Under the pieces are notes generated by a model, which did not search any database, was not told the DNA's origin, and was given only the letters and a program-made list of their open reading frames with translations. A program made the position numbers and the translations under genes. From NCBI RefSeq assembly GCF_026248825.1, contig NZ_CP110973.1, positions 3,243,001 through 3,307,000 on the forward strand: DNA of 64,000 bases. The letters run 5' to 3'. The stretch comes from Larkinella insperata (lineage in GTDB: Bacteria > Bacteroidota > Bacteroidia > Cytophagales > Spirosomataceae). Below, piece by piece: positions 26,382 to 35,625 of this stretch; positions within the stretch are counted from its first letter, which is position 1, and each line of letters opens with the position of its first letter.

Positions 26382-27572
26382 ATGTGTCAAAACCACGGTG
26401 TTGCGTACATCAAACCCGGTGTCGTTGAAGTACAATCCATTGAGTATCCGAAGCTGGCGCTCGGCGACCGCAAATGTGAACACGGCGTTATTCTGCAAAT
26501 CGTCTCCACCAACATCTGCGGCAGCGACCAGCACATGGTGCGCGGACGAACCACGGCTCCGGCCGGGCTGGTGCTGGGCCACGAGATTACCGGCCTGGTG
26601 ATCGAAGCCGGGCGGGATGTGGAGTTCATCAAAGTCGGCGATCTGGTGTCGGTGCCGTTCAACATTGCCTGCGGCCGATGCCGCAACTGCAAAGTCGGCC
26701 AAACCGGTATTTGTCTGAATGTCAATCCATCACGTCCTGGTGCGGCTTACGGCTACGTCGACATGGGCGGCTGGGTTGGCGGACAGGCCGAATACGTCAT
26801 GGTGCCCTACGCTGATTTCAACCTGCTGAAATTTCCGGACAAAGATCAGGCAATGGCTAAAATCCGGGATCTGACGCTGCTGTCGGATATTTTCCCGACG
26901 GGTTACCACGGCGCGGTTTCGGCGGGCGTTGGGCCGGGTTCGATTGTGTACGTGGCCGGGGCGGGGCCGGTCGGGCTGGCCTGCGCGGCTTCCTGCCACC
27001 TGCTGGGGGCGGCCGTGGTCATCGTCGGCGATATGATTCCCGAGCGGCTCGAACAGGCCAGAAGCTTCGGGTGCGAAACCGTCGATCTACGGAAAGACAC
27101 CCCGCTGGCCGATCAGATTGCCGCCATTGTGGGCGTACCGGAAGTCGATTCGGCGGTCGATTGCGTGGGGTTTGAAGCGCGCGGCCACGGTTCAGAAGCC
27201 GGTACGGAACATCCGGCTACGGTTTTGAATGCCGTCATGAGCGTAACCCGGGCGGGCGGGGCCATCGGCATTCCGGGGCTGTACGTTACGGGCGACCCCG
27301 GCGCGAAAGACGATGCCGCCAAAGAAGGCAGCCTGAGCATCCGGATTGGGCTGGGCTGGGCCAAATCCCACTCGTTTTACACGGGCCAGTGTCCGGTGAT
27401 GAAGTACCACCGGCAGTTGATGAACGCCATCCTGTACGACAAAATCCAGATTGCCAAAGCCGTTAATGTGGAGGTCATTACGCTTGACCGGGCTCCGCAG
27501 GGGTACCAGGATTTCGATAAAGGAGCCGCCAAAAAGTTTGTGATCGATCCGCACGGCATGATTCCCAACTGA
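26382..27572 (+). CDS. fdhA: glutathione-independent formaldehyde dehydrogenase (zinc MDR family)
   Basis: The 396-residue enzyme oxidises formaldehyde to formate with tightly bound NAD, as in the Pseudomonas putida enzyme, whose length is nearly the same. Visible residues agree: catalytic zinc ligands Cys46, His67 and Asp169, structural zinc cysteines 97, 100, 103 and 111, and the nucleotide-binding GAGPVG at 193-198. The insert EARGHGSEAGTEHPATVLN is typical of the formaldehyde-dismutating branch, not of ordinary alcohol dehydrogenases. It forms an operon with the GlcG-like gene and faces the divergent AraC gene. A related aldehyde/alcohol substrate is possible. Confidence 0.85.
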   Translation: MCQNHGVAYIKPGVVEVQSIEYPKLALGDRKCEHGVILQIVSTNICGSDQHMVRGRTTAPAGLVLGHEITGLVIEAGRDVEFIKVGDLVSVPFNIACGRCRNCKVGQTGICLNVNPSRPGAAYGYVDMGGWVGGQAEYVMVPYADFNLLKFPDKDQAMAKIRDLTLLSDIFPTGYHGAVSAGVGPGSIVYVAGAGPVGLACAASCHLLGAAVVIVGDMIPERLEQARSFGCETVDLRKDTPLADQIAAIVGVPEVDSAVDCVGFEARGHGSEAGTEHPATVLNAVMSVTRAGGAIGIPGLYVTGDPGAKDDAAKEGSLSIRIGLGWAKSHSFYTGQCPVMKYHRQLMNAILYDKIQIAKAVNVEVITLDRAPQGYQDFDKGAAKKFVIDPHGMIPN

Positions 27573-27610
27573 GCGGCTTAGCAAGTCCGTAAAACGGTTT
27601 TCTAAGACTT

Positions 27611-27645
27611 GTCCGTAAATGTACGCCCGGCGTCCGTTTACGGAC
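27611..27645 (+). promoter_or_regulatory. paired inverted-repeat activator sites upstream of P10
   Basis: The proximal site GTCCGTTTACGGAC (27632-27645) is a perfect GTCCG-N4-CGGAC palindrome. A degenerate site GTCCGTAAATGTAC (27611-27624) starts exactly 21 bp upstream, two helical turns. The centre of the proximal site lies 62.5 bp before the GG of the -24 element at 27701. The same design stands before P13 and P14. A further partial copy, GTCCGTAAAACGGT, is at 27585-27598. The arrangement is what dimeric sigma-54 enhancer-binding proteins use. The bases can also be drawn as a 10-bp hairpin followed by T-runs, so a second role as terminator of fdhA is possible. Confidence 0.7.
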
Positions 27646-27699
27646 ATTTTATTTTATTTTCTTGCGATATAAAATTGAATTTCAGGGGGTTGTGATAAG

Positions 27700-27714
27700 T
27701 GGTATGTGGTTTGG
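27700..27714 (+). promoter_or_regulatory. sigma-54-like promoter of the P10-P12 unit
   Basis: TGGTATGTGGTTTGG has the -24 TGG and -12 TTGG at sigma-54 spacing: TGG, then TTG eleven bases after its first T. The bases CAC of the strict consensus are TAT. It lies about 59 bp before the ATG of P10. Support comes mainly from its fixed distance to the activator sites and its likeness to the P13 element TGGTATACAGTTTGA. Confidence 0.55.
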
Positions 27715-27759
27715 TCGGACTTAGCATGATACGTGGCTCCTGCCCACGGCTTTTATCCT

Positions 27760-30186
27760 ATGATACGCAACTACATTAAAATCGCCTGGCGGAATTTGCT
27801 GAAAAACAAGGTGTTTTCGTTCATCAACAGCGTCGGCTTGTCGGTCGGATTAACCTGCTGCCTTCTCATTGCCGCTTTTGTTGACGATGAACTCCGTTAC
27901 GACCGGTATCCGGTCAAGGCAGAACAGATTTACCGGGTGGGCGTTCGCCTGACCGGCAACGGAGCCGTTACGGAGTTTCCCAACGCGGATGTGGCGGTTG
28001 GGCGCGGTATTCAGCAGGCATTTCCCGAAGTCGAAGCATCCACGCGCCTGTTCCGGTGGAACCAGATTTTCGTCCGCTACCGGGAGAAAAACATCAAGGA
28101 AAAAGCAATTGCCATCGTCGATTCGAATTTTCTGGACATTTTCTCCATTCCGTTTCTGGCGGGCGATCCCAAAACGGCCTTGCGCGACCCCGGCTCCGTG
28201 GTGGTTACCCAAGCCTTTGCCGAACGGTTTTTCGGTTCAGAACCGGCGCTGGGCAAAATTCTGAAGTTTGGGCAGGACCAGCAGGCGCGGAAGATCACGG
28301 GCGTCATCGAAGCCGTTCCGAGAAACAGTCATTTTCACTTCGACCTCTTTTTGAGCGTGGCCGGGGAAACCTTCGCCCAGCGGCAGGATTGGAGCAACGT
28401 CGGTTCTTACACCTATCTGGTGCTCAAAAAGGGCGCTGATCCGCAGAAACTGGAAGCGAAATTGCCGCAACTGGTGGCCGAGCACGTCGTTCCGGAAGTG
28501 CAGCGCGACATGGGCGTCAGTCGGGCCGAAGCGCAGAAGTCGGTCGAGACGTTCCGGTTTTTCCTGCAACCGCTCACCGACATTCATTTGCGTTCGGCCA
28601 CCAAATACGAACTTGAGCCCAACGGCAACATCAACTACGTCTACATTTTCAGCATTCTGGCGGTTTTTATCCTGCTGTTAGCCATTGTCAACTTCACAAA
28701 TCTGTCGACGGCCGGGGCGGCCAAACGCTCGAAGGAAATCGGGATTCGCAAGGTGATGGGCTCGGTGAAGGCGCAGTTGGTGGGACAATTTCTGATTGAA
28801 TCCATTATCATGACGTTTCTGGCGCTGTTTCTGGCGCTCGGACTGATCTCGATGCTTCTGCCGCTCTTTAATGAATTGGCGGGCAAGCAGATTGAACTGG
28901 CGACGTTCTTTAAGGCGGAAAAGCTGATCGAGATGCTGGTTTTGGGCGCGTTCGTTGGGTTGCTGGCGGGCAGTTACCCGGCTTTTTTCCTAGCATTCTC
29001 AAAAATTACGACGGTTTTAAAAGGCGGTTCGGTGCTCCAGACGGGCAGCCGGAACGGTTTGCGCAGCGGTCTGGTCGTTTTCCAGTTCGCCATTTCCGCC
29101 ATCCTCATTATTGCCACGATTGTTTCGTATCAGCAGCTCAAATTCATGCAGACCAAAACGCAGGGGTTTGACAAAGAGCAGGTTCTGGTGATTCACGACA
29201 CGTATACCCTTGGAACCAACGAAACCGTGTTTAAGGATCAGCTGCGGCAGGATAGCCGGGTTGTTCAGGCCAGTCTTTCGCGCAGCGTTCCCCTGAGCAG
29301 TGATCTGCTGGAGGGGACGCAGATTTACGGAAAAGACGCCGTTAAGAAGGAAAATACGAAGGAAATTTCCACCACTATTTTCCGCATTGACGATCAGTAC
29401 TTACCCACGCTGGGCATCAAACTTCGGCAGGGGCGTAACTTTTCCAAAGCCTTTGCCACCGACTCTTCCGCGGTTATTATCAACGAAGCCGTCGTTCGGG
29501 AGCTAGGCTGGGGAAAAACCAACCCGATCGGCAAAACGCTGGTTCGGTCGGGGCGGAAGGAGTTTACGGTGATTGGCGTGGTGAAGGATTTTCATTACGC
29601 GTCGGCACGGCAGAAAATTGCTCCGCTCATGATGCTGCTGGGCTACAATTCCGGGGCAATACAGGTGAAAGTGAAAGTGGACGATGCCGCCGGGGTTATT
29701 GCCTCAATGCGCCAAAAATGGGCAGCTTTTAACCCCCCGGCCCCCTTCACGTACACGTTTCTGGACGAGCGGTTTGAGGCTCTTTACGCATCCGAGCAGA
29801 AAACGGGCAGCCTCTTTACGGTCTTTGCGGGAATTTCCATCGTGATTGCCTGCCTGGGGCTGTTCGGCCTGGCTACCTTCACGGCTGAGCAGCGCACGAA
29901 AGAAATTGGCGTCCGGAAAGTGATGGGGGCCAGTTCGGCCAGCATTGTCCTCCTGCTGTCGAAAGATTTCCTGAAACTGGTTCTCGTTGCGGTCCTGATT
30001 GCCTTTCCGGTTGCGGGTTGGACCATGCACCGCTGGTTGCAGGATTTCGCCTACCGCATCGACCTCTCCTGGTGGATCTTTGCACTGGCGGCTCTGCTGG
30101 CCGTTGGCATTGCGCTGCTGACGGTCAGTTTTCAATCCATCAAGGCGGCTTTAATGAATCCGGTGAAGAGTTTACGAAGCGAATAA
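27760..30186 (+). CDS. permease P10: duplicated MacB/FtsX-type ABC permease
   Basis: At 808 residues from the ATG at 27760 (MIRNYIKIAWRNLLKNKVF); the open frame reaches 27733, but the added residues would overlap the promoter region. First gene after the AraC/fdhA island and first of a new unit with its own sigma-54-like promoter. Coupling motifs are KEIGIRKVMGS near 325 and KEIGVRKVMGA near 714, followed by SSASIVLLLSKDFLKLV. The first periplasmic domain has an unusual alpha-helical stretch (AEHVVPEVQRDMGVSRAEAQ). The terminus is NPVKSLRSE. P11 begins only 22 bp after its stop. Confidence 0.9.
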   Translation: MIRNYIKIAWRNLLKNKVFSFINSVGLSVGLTCCLLIAAFVDDELRYDRYPVKAEQIYRVGVRLTGNGAVTEFPNADVAVGRGIQQAFPEVEASTRLFRWNQIFVRYREKNIKEKAIAIVDSNFLDIFSIPFLAGDPKTALRDPGSVVVTQAFAERFFGSEPALGKILKFGQDQQARKITGVIEAVPRNSHFHFDLFLSVAGETFAQRQDWSNVGSYTYLVLKKGADPQKLEAKLPQLVAEHVVPEVQRDMGVSRAEAQKSVETFRFFLQPLTDIHLRSATKYELEPNGNINYVYIFSILAVFILLLAIVNFTNLSTAGAAKRSKEIGIRKVMGSVKAQLVGQFLIESIIMTFLALFLALGLISMLLPLFNELAGKQIELATFFKAEKLIEMLVLGAFVGLLAGSYPAFFLAFSKITTVLKGGSVLQTGSRNGLRSGLVVFQFAISAILIIATIVSYQQLKFMQTKTQGFDKEQVLVIHDTYTLGTNETVFKDQLRQDSRVVQASLSRSVPLSSDLLEGTQIYGKDAVKKENTKEISTTIFRIDDQYLPTLGIKLRQGRNFSKAFATDSSAVIINEAVVRELGWGKTNPIGKTLVRSGRKEFTVIGVVKDFHYASARQKIAPLMMLLGYNSGAIQVKVKVDDAAGVIASMRQKWAAFNPPAPFTYTFLDERFEALYASEQKTGSLFTVFAGISIVIACLGLFGLATFTAEQRTKEIGVRKVMGASSASIVLLLSKDFLKLVLVAVLIAFPVAGWTMHRWLQDFAYRIDLSWWIFALAALLAVGIALLTVSFQSIKAALMNPVKSLRSE

Positions 30187-30208
30187 TTCCAAACCTATCC
30201 TATGAGCC

Positions 30209-32659
30209 ATGTTTAAAAATTACCTGAAAATTGCGTACCGAAACCTGCTTCGGCAGAAGAGTTTTTCGGCCATCAACATCGTTGGCCTCACCGTCGGGCT
30301 AACGTGCTGCTTCCTGATTCTGCTGTTCGTCCGGCACGAACTGAGTTACGACACCTTTCAGCAGAAATTCGACCGGATTTACCGGGTCACTTACCTGCCC
30401 AAGTTTGCGGGCCTGACCGAGCCGCTGGCCCTGACCCCACCGCCCGTCGCCCCCTTGTTGTCGGCCAATTTCTCGGAAATTGAGAAATCAGCGCGGGTTT
30501 TTCAGAGCAGTGCGACCATTGAAATGAAAAACAATCCGCAGTCGCAGCCGATCAAATACGATGAGGAACGGTTTTTCTTCGGCGATTCTACCCTGCTCAA
30601 TATCTTCTCCTTCCATTTTCTGGAGGGCGATCCGCGCACGGCTTTGAACGACAAGTTTACGGTGATCATTACCGACGAAATTGCGCGGAAGTATTTCGGC
30701 AAAACCAGCCCGATCGGCAAAACGCTGTTGTACGAAGGGCGCCATCCGCTGCGGGTGACGGGGGTAGTGGAGGAGTTTCCGGATAATTCGCACATTCACA
30801 TCGATCTGCTGTCGAATTACGAAACCATGTACGCGACCGAAAGCGAGGCCGTGCGGCAAAACCTGCCGCAAAACTGGGTGATCTCGCACGGCTACACTTA
30901 CGTGTTGCTGCGGCCCGGTCAGTCGCCGGAGACGGTTAACGCCCGGTTTCCCAACTTCCTGACCACCTACGCACCTGCGCAGTTTGCCAAAGACATTGAA
31001 TACAAACTGGAGCCGCTAAAGGATTTTCACCTTCGCTCACCAGCCCAGGCCACACCGGAAGCCCCCGGACGAATGCTCTATATTTACGTTTTCCTCGGCG
31101 TTGCGTTCATCACGCTGCTGATTGCCTGCATCAACTTCGTGAACCTGTCGACGGCCCGCTCCCTGAAACGGGCCAAGGAGGTGGGCATCCGGAAGGTGCT
31201 GGGCAGCGAAAAACAGCAGTTGATCACCCAGTTCCTGGGCGAATCGCTGTTGCTGAGTGCCGTGGCGCTGATGTTTTCATTCGTTTTGATTGCCGCGCTA
31301 ATTCCGGCGCTCAACAACCTGACGGGTAAAGAATTAACCTTCCGGTATTTCCTGTCCGACGCCGGGTTGATGCTGCTGTTTGTCGGAATTGCGCTCGCAA
31401 CGGGCTTGCTGTCCGGCACGTACCCCGCTTTTTTCGTGTCTGGTTTTCAGCCCATTGCTACGCTCAAAGGCAGCTTCGTGAGTGGGAAAGCCAAAGGCGG
31501 ACGGATGCGCCAGGTGTTGCTGGGGGCGCAGTTTGTCGCATCGATTGCCTTGATTATTGGTGCGCTGGTGGCGTTTCGGCAACTTCATTACATGCAAAAC
31601 CAGCCGCTGGGTTTTGAAAAAGACTTTATCATTACCGCCAATACCCGCAACGAGAAAATTACCAATGTTTTTGCCGACCGGTCCGACAGCACGTATTTCC
31701 GGCTGCGGACGTTCCGGGAAATGCTGCTGAAGAACCCCCGTGTCCGGCAGGTGACGCTTTCGACCCAGCCCATGGGTTCGGGGTCGGTCCGGCGGAATGT
31801 CGTGGCGGAAGGCCACACGGCGGATGAAAATATCTTCATGGGAACGATGGGCGTCGATCACAATTTTGCCGCCACCTACGGCCTGAAATTCGTGGCCGGA
31901 CGGGATTTTTCCGAGTCGTTTCCGACGGACCGGACGACGGCTTTTGTCATCAACGAAACGGGCGTGAAGCAACTCGGCTGGAAGTCGGCGGCCGTCGCCG
32001 TCGGCAAGTCGATCAATATGGAAGGAAAGCAGGGCAAAATCATTGGTGTTCTGAAGGATTTTCACAACCAGTCGCTGCAACGCCCCATCGAAGGAATGAT
32101 CATGACCATCGACCAGCCTTTGCTGCGGCTGTTTTCCATCAAAATTCAGTCGCAGAACCGGGCGGAAACCCTGAAGTTTATTCAGCAGGAGTGGGACCGG
32201 TATTTCCCCGAAAAAGGCTTTGCCTACACGTTTCTGGACGAAAGTTTGTCCCGGTTATACGAAAGCGAGCAGCGGCTGAGCAAGCTGATCGGTTATTTTG
32301 CCGGGCTGGCGGTTCTGATTTCGTGCCTGGGTTTGTACGGGCTGGTGTCGCTCGTCACGCAGCAGAAAACCAAGGAGATTGGCATCCGCAAGGTGCTGGG
32401 CGCCACCGTCAGCAGCATCGTCGGGCTGTTATCGCGGGATTTTGTGATTCTGGTGGTGATTTCGCTGGTCATTGCTTCGCCGGTAGCGTGGTGGGCCATG
32501 AACAAATGGCTGTCCGAATTTGCGTACAAAATCGACATGGAGTGGTGGATGTTTGCCCTGGCGGGTATTCTGGCGGTGGCCGTAACCCTGTTGACGGTCA
32601 GCTTCCAGAGCATCAAAGCCGCCCTGATGAATCCGGTCAAGTCGTTACGCAGCGAATAA
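30209..32659 (+). CDS. permease P11: duplicated MacB/FtsX-type ABC permease
   Basis: At 816 residues it is tightly coupled to P10. TM1 is IVGLTVGLTCCFLILLFV. Coupling motifs are KEVGIRKVLGS near 322 and KEIGIRKVLGA near 722; the latter is followed by TVSSIVGLLSRDFVILVVIS, where the nearly invariant KDFLKLVL of the other copies has drifted. The preceding TM reads GLYGLVSLVTQQKTKEIG, like P15. It ends NPVKSLRSE. Confidence 0.9.
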   Translation: MFKNYLKIAYRNLLRQKSFSAINIVGLTVGLTCCFLILLFVRHELSYDTFQQKFDRIYRVTYLPKFAGLTEPLALTPPPVAPLLSANFSEIEKSARVFQSSATIEMKNNPQSQPIKYDEERFFFGDSTLLNIFSFHFLEGDPRTALNDKFTVIITDEIARKYFGKTSPIGKTLLYEGRHPLRVTGVVEEFPDNSHIHIDLLSNYETMYATESEAVRQNLPQNWVISHGYTYVLLRPGQSPETVNARFPNFLTTYAPAQFAKDIEYKLEPLKDFHLRSPAQATPEAPGRMLYIYVFLGVAFITLLIACINFVNLSTARSLKRAKEVGIRKVLGSEKQQLITQFLGESLLLSAVALMFSFVLIAALIPALNNLTGKELTFRYFLSDAGLMLLFVGIALATGLLSGTYPAFFVSGFQPIATLKGSFVSGKAKGGRMRQVLLGAQFVASIALIIGALVAFRQLHYMQNQPLGFEKDFIITANTRNEKITNVFADRSDSTYFRLRTFREMLLKNPRVRQVTLSTQPMGSGSVRRNVVAEGHTADENIFMGTMGVDHNFAATYGLKFVAGRDFSESFPTDRTTAFVINETGVKQLGWKSAAVAVGKSINMEGKQGKIIGVLKDFHNQSLQRPIEGMIMTIDQPLLRLFSIKIQSQNRAETLKFIQQEWDRYFPEKGFAYTFLDESLSRLYESEQRLSKLIGYFAGLAVLISCLGLYGLVSLVTQQKTKEIGIRKVLGATVSSIVGLLSRDFVILVVISLVIASPVAWWAMNKWLSEFAYKIDMEWWMFALAGILAVAVTLLTVSFQSIKAALMNPVKSLRSE

Positions 32660-32704
32660 AACGTTCTAAACCTGAACCATCCCTGCTCTGATTATACCTT
32701 AACG

Positions 32705-35131
32705 ATGAACGCTCTCAAAACCACCCTGCGCCATCTTTGGCGAAACCGTTTGTTTACGGCCCTGAACATCATTGGCCTGTCGATTGGTATCAGCGGCTGC
32801 TGGGTCATCTACCGGATTGTGAGTTACGAGTTTAGCTTTGATCAGCAACAACCCAACCGCGAACGGATTTACCGGGTGGTGAGCCGGTTCAAATACGACG
32901 GAACCGAGAGCGGTAACGCCGGGGTGCCCAAACCGTTGCCCGAAGCGATCCGGCGGCAGGTGCCGGGTGTAGAGCAGGTGGTGCCGGTGTGGGATCAATG
33001 GACGCAATCCGCGCGAATTCCGGGGGGCAAAACCGGTGCAGACCGGTTTTCGGAGCCGAAAAACCAGATTATGACCAACCGCCCGTATTTTGAGCTGGTG
33101 CCGTACCGCTGGCTGGCAGGGAGCGTGGCTACGGCCCTGGATGCGCCGGATAAGGTGGTGCTGACCCAAAGCCGGGCTGAGGAGTATTTTCCGGGTGTGG
33201 AAGCCGCGAACGTGCTGGGCCGGACCATCGTGTACGACGACACGGTGGCCGTGCGGGTTTCCGGGGTGGTGGCCGATCTGGATTTTCCGAGCAGTTTCAA
33301 CGCCAAGGAAATTTTTCCGCTCGAACCGAAAGGCGATGTGGCCGCGCAGTGGGGGGGAGTTAGCTCCAACAACCGCCTGTATCTCCAGTTAGCCCCCAAG
33401 GCATCTTCCCCGACGGTGCTGAAACAAATCAATGCGATATCGTATCAGCACGGCCAGGAGAACATGAAGAAATACCACTTCGAGCGGTGGCACGCCCTGA
33501 TGCCGCTGGCCGATGTTCACTTTTCGACGGAATACGGCGAGAACATGCGGAAAGCCAACCGGAACGTGCTGTACGGTTTGATGGGCATTGCGGCTTTTCT
33601 GCTGGTGCTGGCCTGCATCAATTACATCAACCTTACGACGGCGCAGGTGCCGCAGCGGGCCAAAGAAATCGGTATCCGGAAAACGCTCGGCAGTTCGCGC
33701 TGGCACCTGATCCGGCAGTTTCTGGGCGAAACGCTGGTGATCACGTTTCTGGCGGTTTTGCTGTCGTATCTGCTGTCGATCTGGGTGCTGGCAACGTTCC
33801 ACGAACTGATTCCGGAGGGGATGGAAAACCACGTGAGTTACTGGAAAATTGCGGCTTTTCTGCTGGGATTGATGCTGGGCGTAACGGTCTTATCGGGCGT
33901 GTATCCCGGCTGGCTGATCACCCGGGTGCAGGCCGTGAGCATCATGCGTGGACAGGCCACGGGATCGGTCGGGAAAAACCGGCTGACACTCCGTAAAAGC
34001 TTGATTGTGTTTCAGTTTGTGGTGGCTCAACTGTTTGTTGTCGGGACCATGCTGGTGGGGCGGCAATTGCATTATCTGCTGAATAAAGACCTGGGGTTCA
34101 ACCGGGAAGCGGTTGTGCTGGTTCAGGTGCCCTGGAAGTTGTGGAATGACCCGGCGTATCAGGGGCGGCAGTTTACGATGCAGCAGGAACTCGCCAGACA
34201 GCCCGGCATTGCCCGTGTTGCGCTGGGCGAATCGCCAATGAACACGTCGTTCAGCAGCGATAATTTTCAGTATAGAAATAGCCGGGGGCAGGTTACCGAG
34301 CGATCCGTGTTCTACAAGACCATCGATACAACGCTGCTTGCGCTGTATAAAATACCGTTGCTGGCCGGACGAAACCTGTCGGCCGCCGATACCGTTCGGG
34401 AGTATGTGCTCAACGAAGCCGCCCTGCACGCGTTCGGTTTCCGGTCTCCGCAGGAAGCCATCGGCAAATTCATTCAGAAGCTCGACGGCCGGGCGATTCC
34501 GGTGGTGGGCGTGGTGCGGGATTTTCATACCGGGACGTTTTACCAGAAGATTGAGCCGCTGATTCTGACGAGCGAAAAGCAAAGTATGCGAACGTTCAAC
34601 ATCAAATTGAAGTCGTCGAATCCCGAACAGTGGCAGGCGGCCCTCCGGCAAATCGAACCCGTCTGGAAAGCGTTTTACCCCACCGAACCCTTTAAATACA
34701 AATTTTACGACAGCACTCTGGAGGAAATGTACACCAGCGAGCGAAATACGGCCCGAATCATCAACCTGGCGACGGCCGTGGCGTTGGTGATTAGTTGTCT
34801 GGGTTTGTTTGGCCTTTCGACCCTGATTGCTTACCAGCGGGTGAAAGAGGTGGGCGTTCGGAAGGTGCTGGGCGCAACGGTCCTGAGTATTGTTGGCCTG
34901 CTGACCAAAGATTTCCTGAAGCTGGTGCTGGTGGCAATTCTGATTGCATCGCCGATTGCCTACTATTTCACCGACCGATGGTTGCAGAATTTTGCGTACA
35001 AGATCGATATCGAATGGTGGATTTTTGCCGCCGGAGCCGTTATGGCCATTCTGATTGCTTTCATCACGGTCAGCTTCCAGAGCATCAGGGCGGCTTTGGC
35101 CAATCCGGTGAACAGCTTAAAAGATTCTTGA
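32705..35131 (+). CDS. permease P12: duplicated MacB/FtsX-type ABC permease, divergent termini
   Basis: At 808 residues. The N-terminus MNALKTTLRHLWRNRLF lacks the common Met-Leu-x-Asn-Tyr start, TM1 is GLSIGISGCWVIYRIV, and the C-terminus is NPVNSLKDS instead of NPVKSLKTE. Coupling motifs are KEIGIRKTLGS near 319 and KEVGVRKVLGA near 714, preceded by IAYQRV rather than AQQRT. It therefore belongs to a sub-branch of the family, related to P15 in its N-half motif (KTLGS). It is the last permease of the P10-P12 unit; a small gene follows 73 bp later. Confidence 0.9.
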   Translation: MNALKTTLRHLWRNRLFTALNIIGLSIGISGCWVIYRIVSYEFSFDQQQPNRERIYRVVSRFKYDGTESGNAGVPKPLPEAIRRQVPGVEQVVPVWDQWTQSARIPGGKTGADRFSEPKNQIMTNRPYFELVPYRWLAGSVATALDAPDKVVLTQSRAEEYFPGVEAANVLGRTIVYDDTVAVRVSGVVADLDFPSSFNAKEIFPLEPKGDVAAQWGGVSSNNRLYLQLAPKASSPTVLKQINAISYQHGQENMKKYHFERWHALMPLADVHFSTEYGENMRKANRNVLYGLMGIAAFLLVLACINYINLTTAQVPQRAKEIGIRKTLGSSRWHLIRQFLGETLVITFLAVLLSYLLSIWVLATFHELIPEGMENHVSYWKIAAFLLGLMLGVTVLSGVYPGWLITRVQAVSIMRGQATGSVGKNRLTLRKSLIVFQFVVAQLFVVGTMLVGRQLHYLLNKDLGFNREAVVLVQVPWKLWNDPAYQGRQFTMQQELARQPGIARVALGESPMNTSFSSDNFQYRNSRGQVTERSVFYKTIDTTLLALYKIPLLAGRNLSAADTVREYVLNEAALHAFGFRSPQEAIGKFIQKLDGRAIPVVGVVRDFHTGTFYQKIEPLILTSEKQSMRTFNIKLKSSNPEQWQAALRQIEPVWKAFYPTEPFKYKFYDSTLEEMYTSERNTARIINLATAVALVISCLGLFGLSTLIAYQRVKEVGVRKVLGATVLSIVGLLTKDFLKLVLVAILIASPIAYYFTDRWLQNFAYKIDIEWWIFAAGAVMAILIAFITVSFQSIRAALANPVNSLKDS

Positions 35132-35204
35132 TCGAACGGTTTGAATCCTGCCGGTTCTTCCATTCAAAACGGTTTGAAGTTATCAAAACCAATCTTCCAT
35201 AACT

Positions 35205-35501
35205 ATGGCCCATATCGCTATTCCCATCCCAACGATGCCCGGCAAACAGGACATCGAGATTGAAGTGACCATCAACGGTAAACGGCAGGAATTGCATTAC
35301 CGTGTTGAACTGTTTTACTGGGAAGACTGCAACATCCCGACTATCGACCGCGTGGACTGCATCCGGCAGATGCTGGCGGGCTACGATCAGGACTGGACGC
35401 TCTACTACATCGGTTCGCCCACCGAGCAGTTTGTTCCCATCACGTTCGTGAAACGGGAAGACCTGGCGAAGCAGCGCCGGTTGCTCGTGGAGGAATCATG
35501 A
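35205..35501 (+). CDS. conserved-looking hypothetical protein (98 aa)
   Basis: I do not recognise this family. The 98-residue protein is soluble, with no signal peptide or TM. It has two regions: an N-terminal beta-rich half (IEIEVTINGKRQELHYRVELF) and a C-terminal half rich in charged residues that ends in an amphipathic helix (KREDLAKQRRLLVEES). Acidic residues and aromatic pairs (YWEDCN, DQDWTLYYIG) suggest a compact fold. It follows P12 on the same strand by 73 bp and ends at a strong palindromic terminator, so it is probably the last gene of the P10-P12 transcript. Confidence 0.65.
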   Translation: MAHIAIPIPTMPGKQDIEIEVTINGKRQELHYRVELFYWEDCNIPTIDRVDCIRQMLAGYDQDWTLYYIGSPTEQFVPITFVKREDLAKQRRLLVEES

Positions 35502-35502
35502 G

Positions 35503-35610
35503 AAAGGGTTGCTACAACCGGAGTTGATCCGAGATCATCCGAGGCACCCGGAGCGCTAACTCCGATAAACCCCGATGTGCTCGGATCAACTCGGTGTAAC
35601 AACCCTTTTT
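35503..35610. terminator. long palindrome, probable bidirectional terminator between P12 unit and SusD
   Basis: Arms of about 30 bases, 35503-35533 (starting AAAGGGTTG, ending GAGTTGATCCGAG) and 35580-35608 (starting CTCGGATCAACTC, ending CAACCCTT), are almost completely complementary, with one bulge and about one mismatch around a 46-base loop. On the + strand a T6 run follows. It starts 1 bp after the 98-residue gene and ends 16 bp before the end of the convergent SusD gene. Arms this long exceed ordinary terminators, so it may be a captured palindromic repeat used as a terminator. Confidence 0.7.
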
Positions 35611-35625
35611 TACGACTCTTTCCGC

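Noticed and set aside
27610..27646. Simple rho-independent terminator as the only explanation for the 10-bp inverted repeat after fdhA
   Set aside because: The same bases form two GTCCG-type sites with 21-bp spacing and the same distance to a promoter as before P13 and P14, which a plain terminator does not explain; a dual role is kept as a finding.
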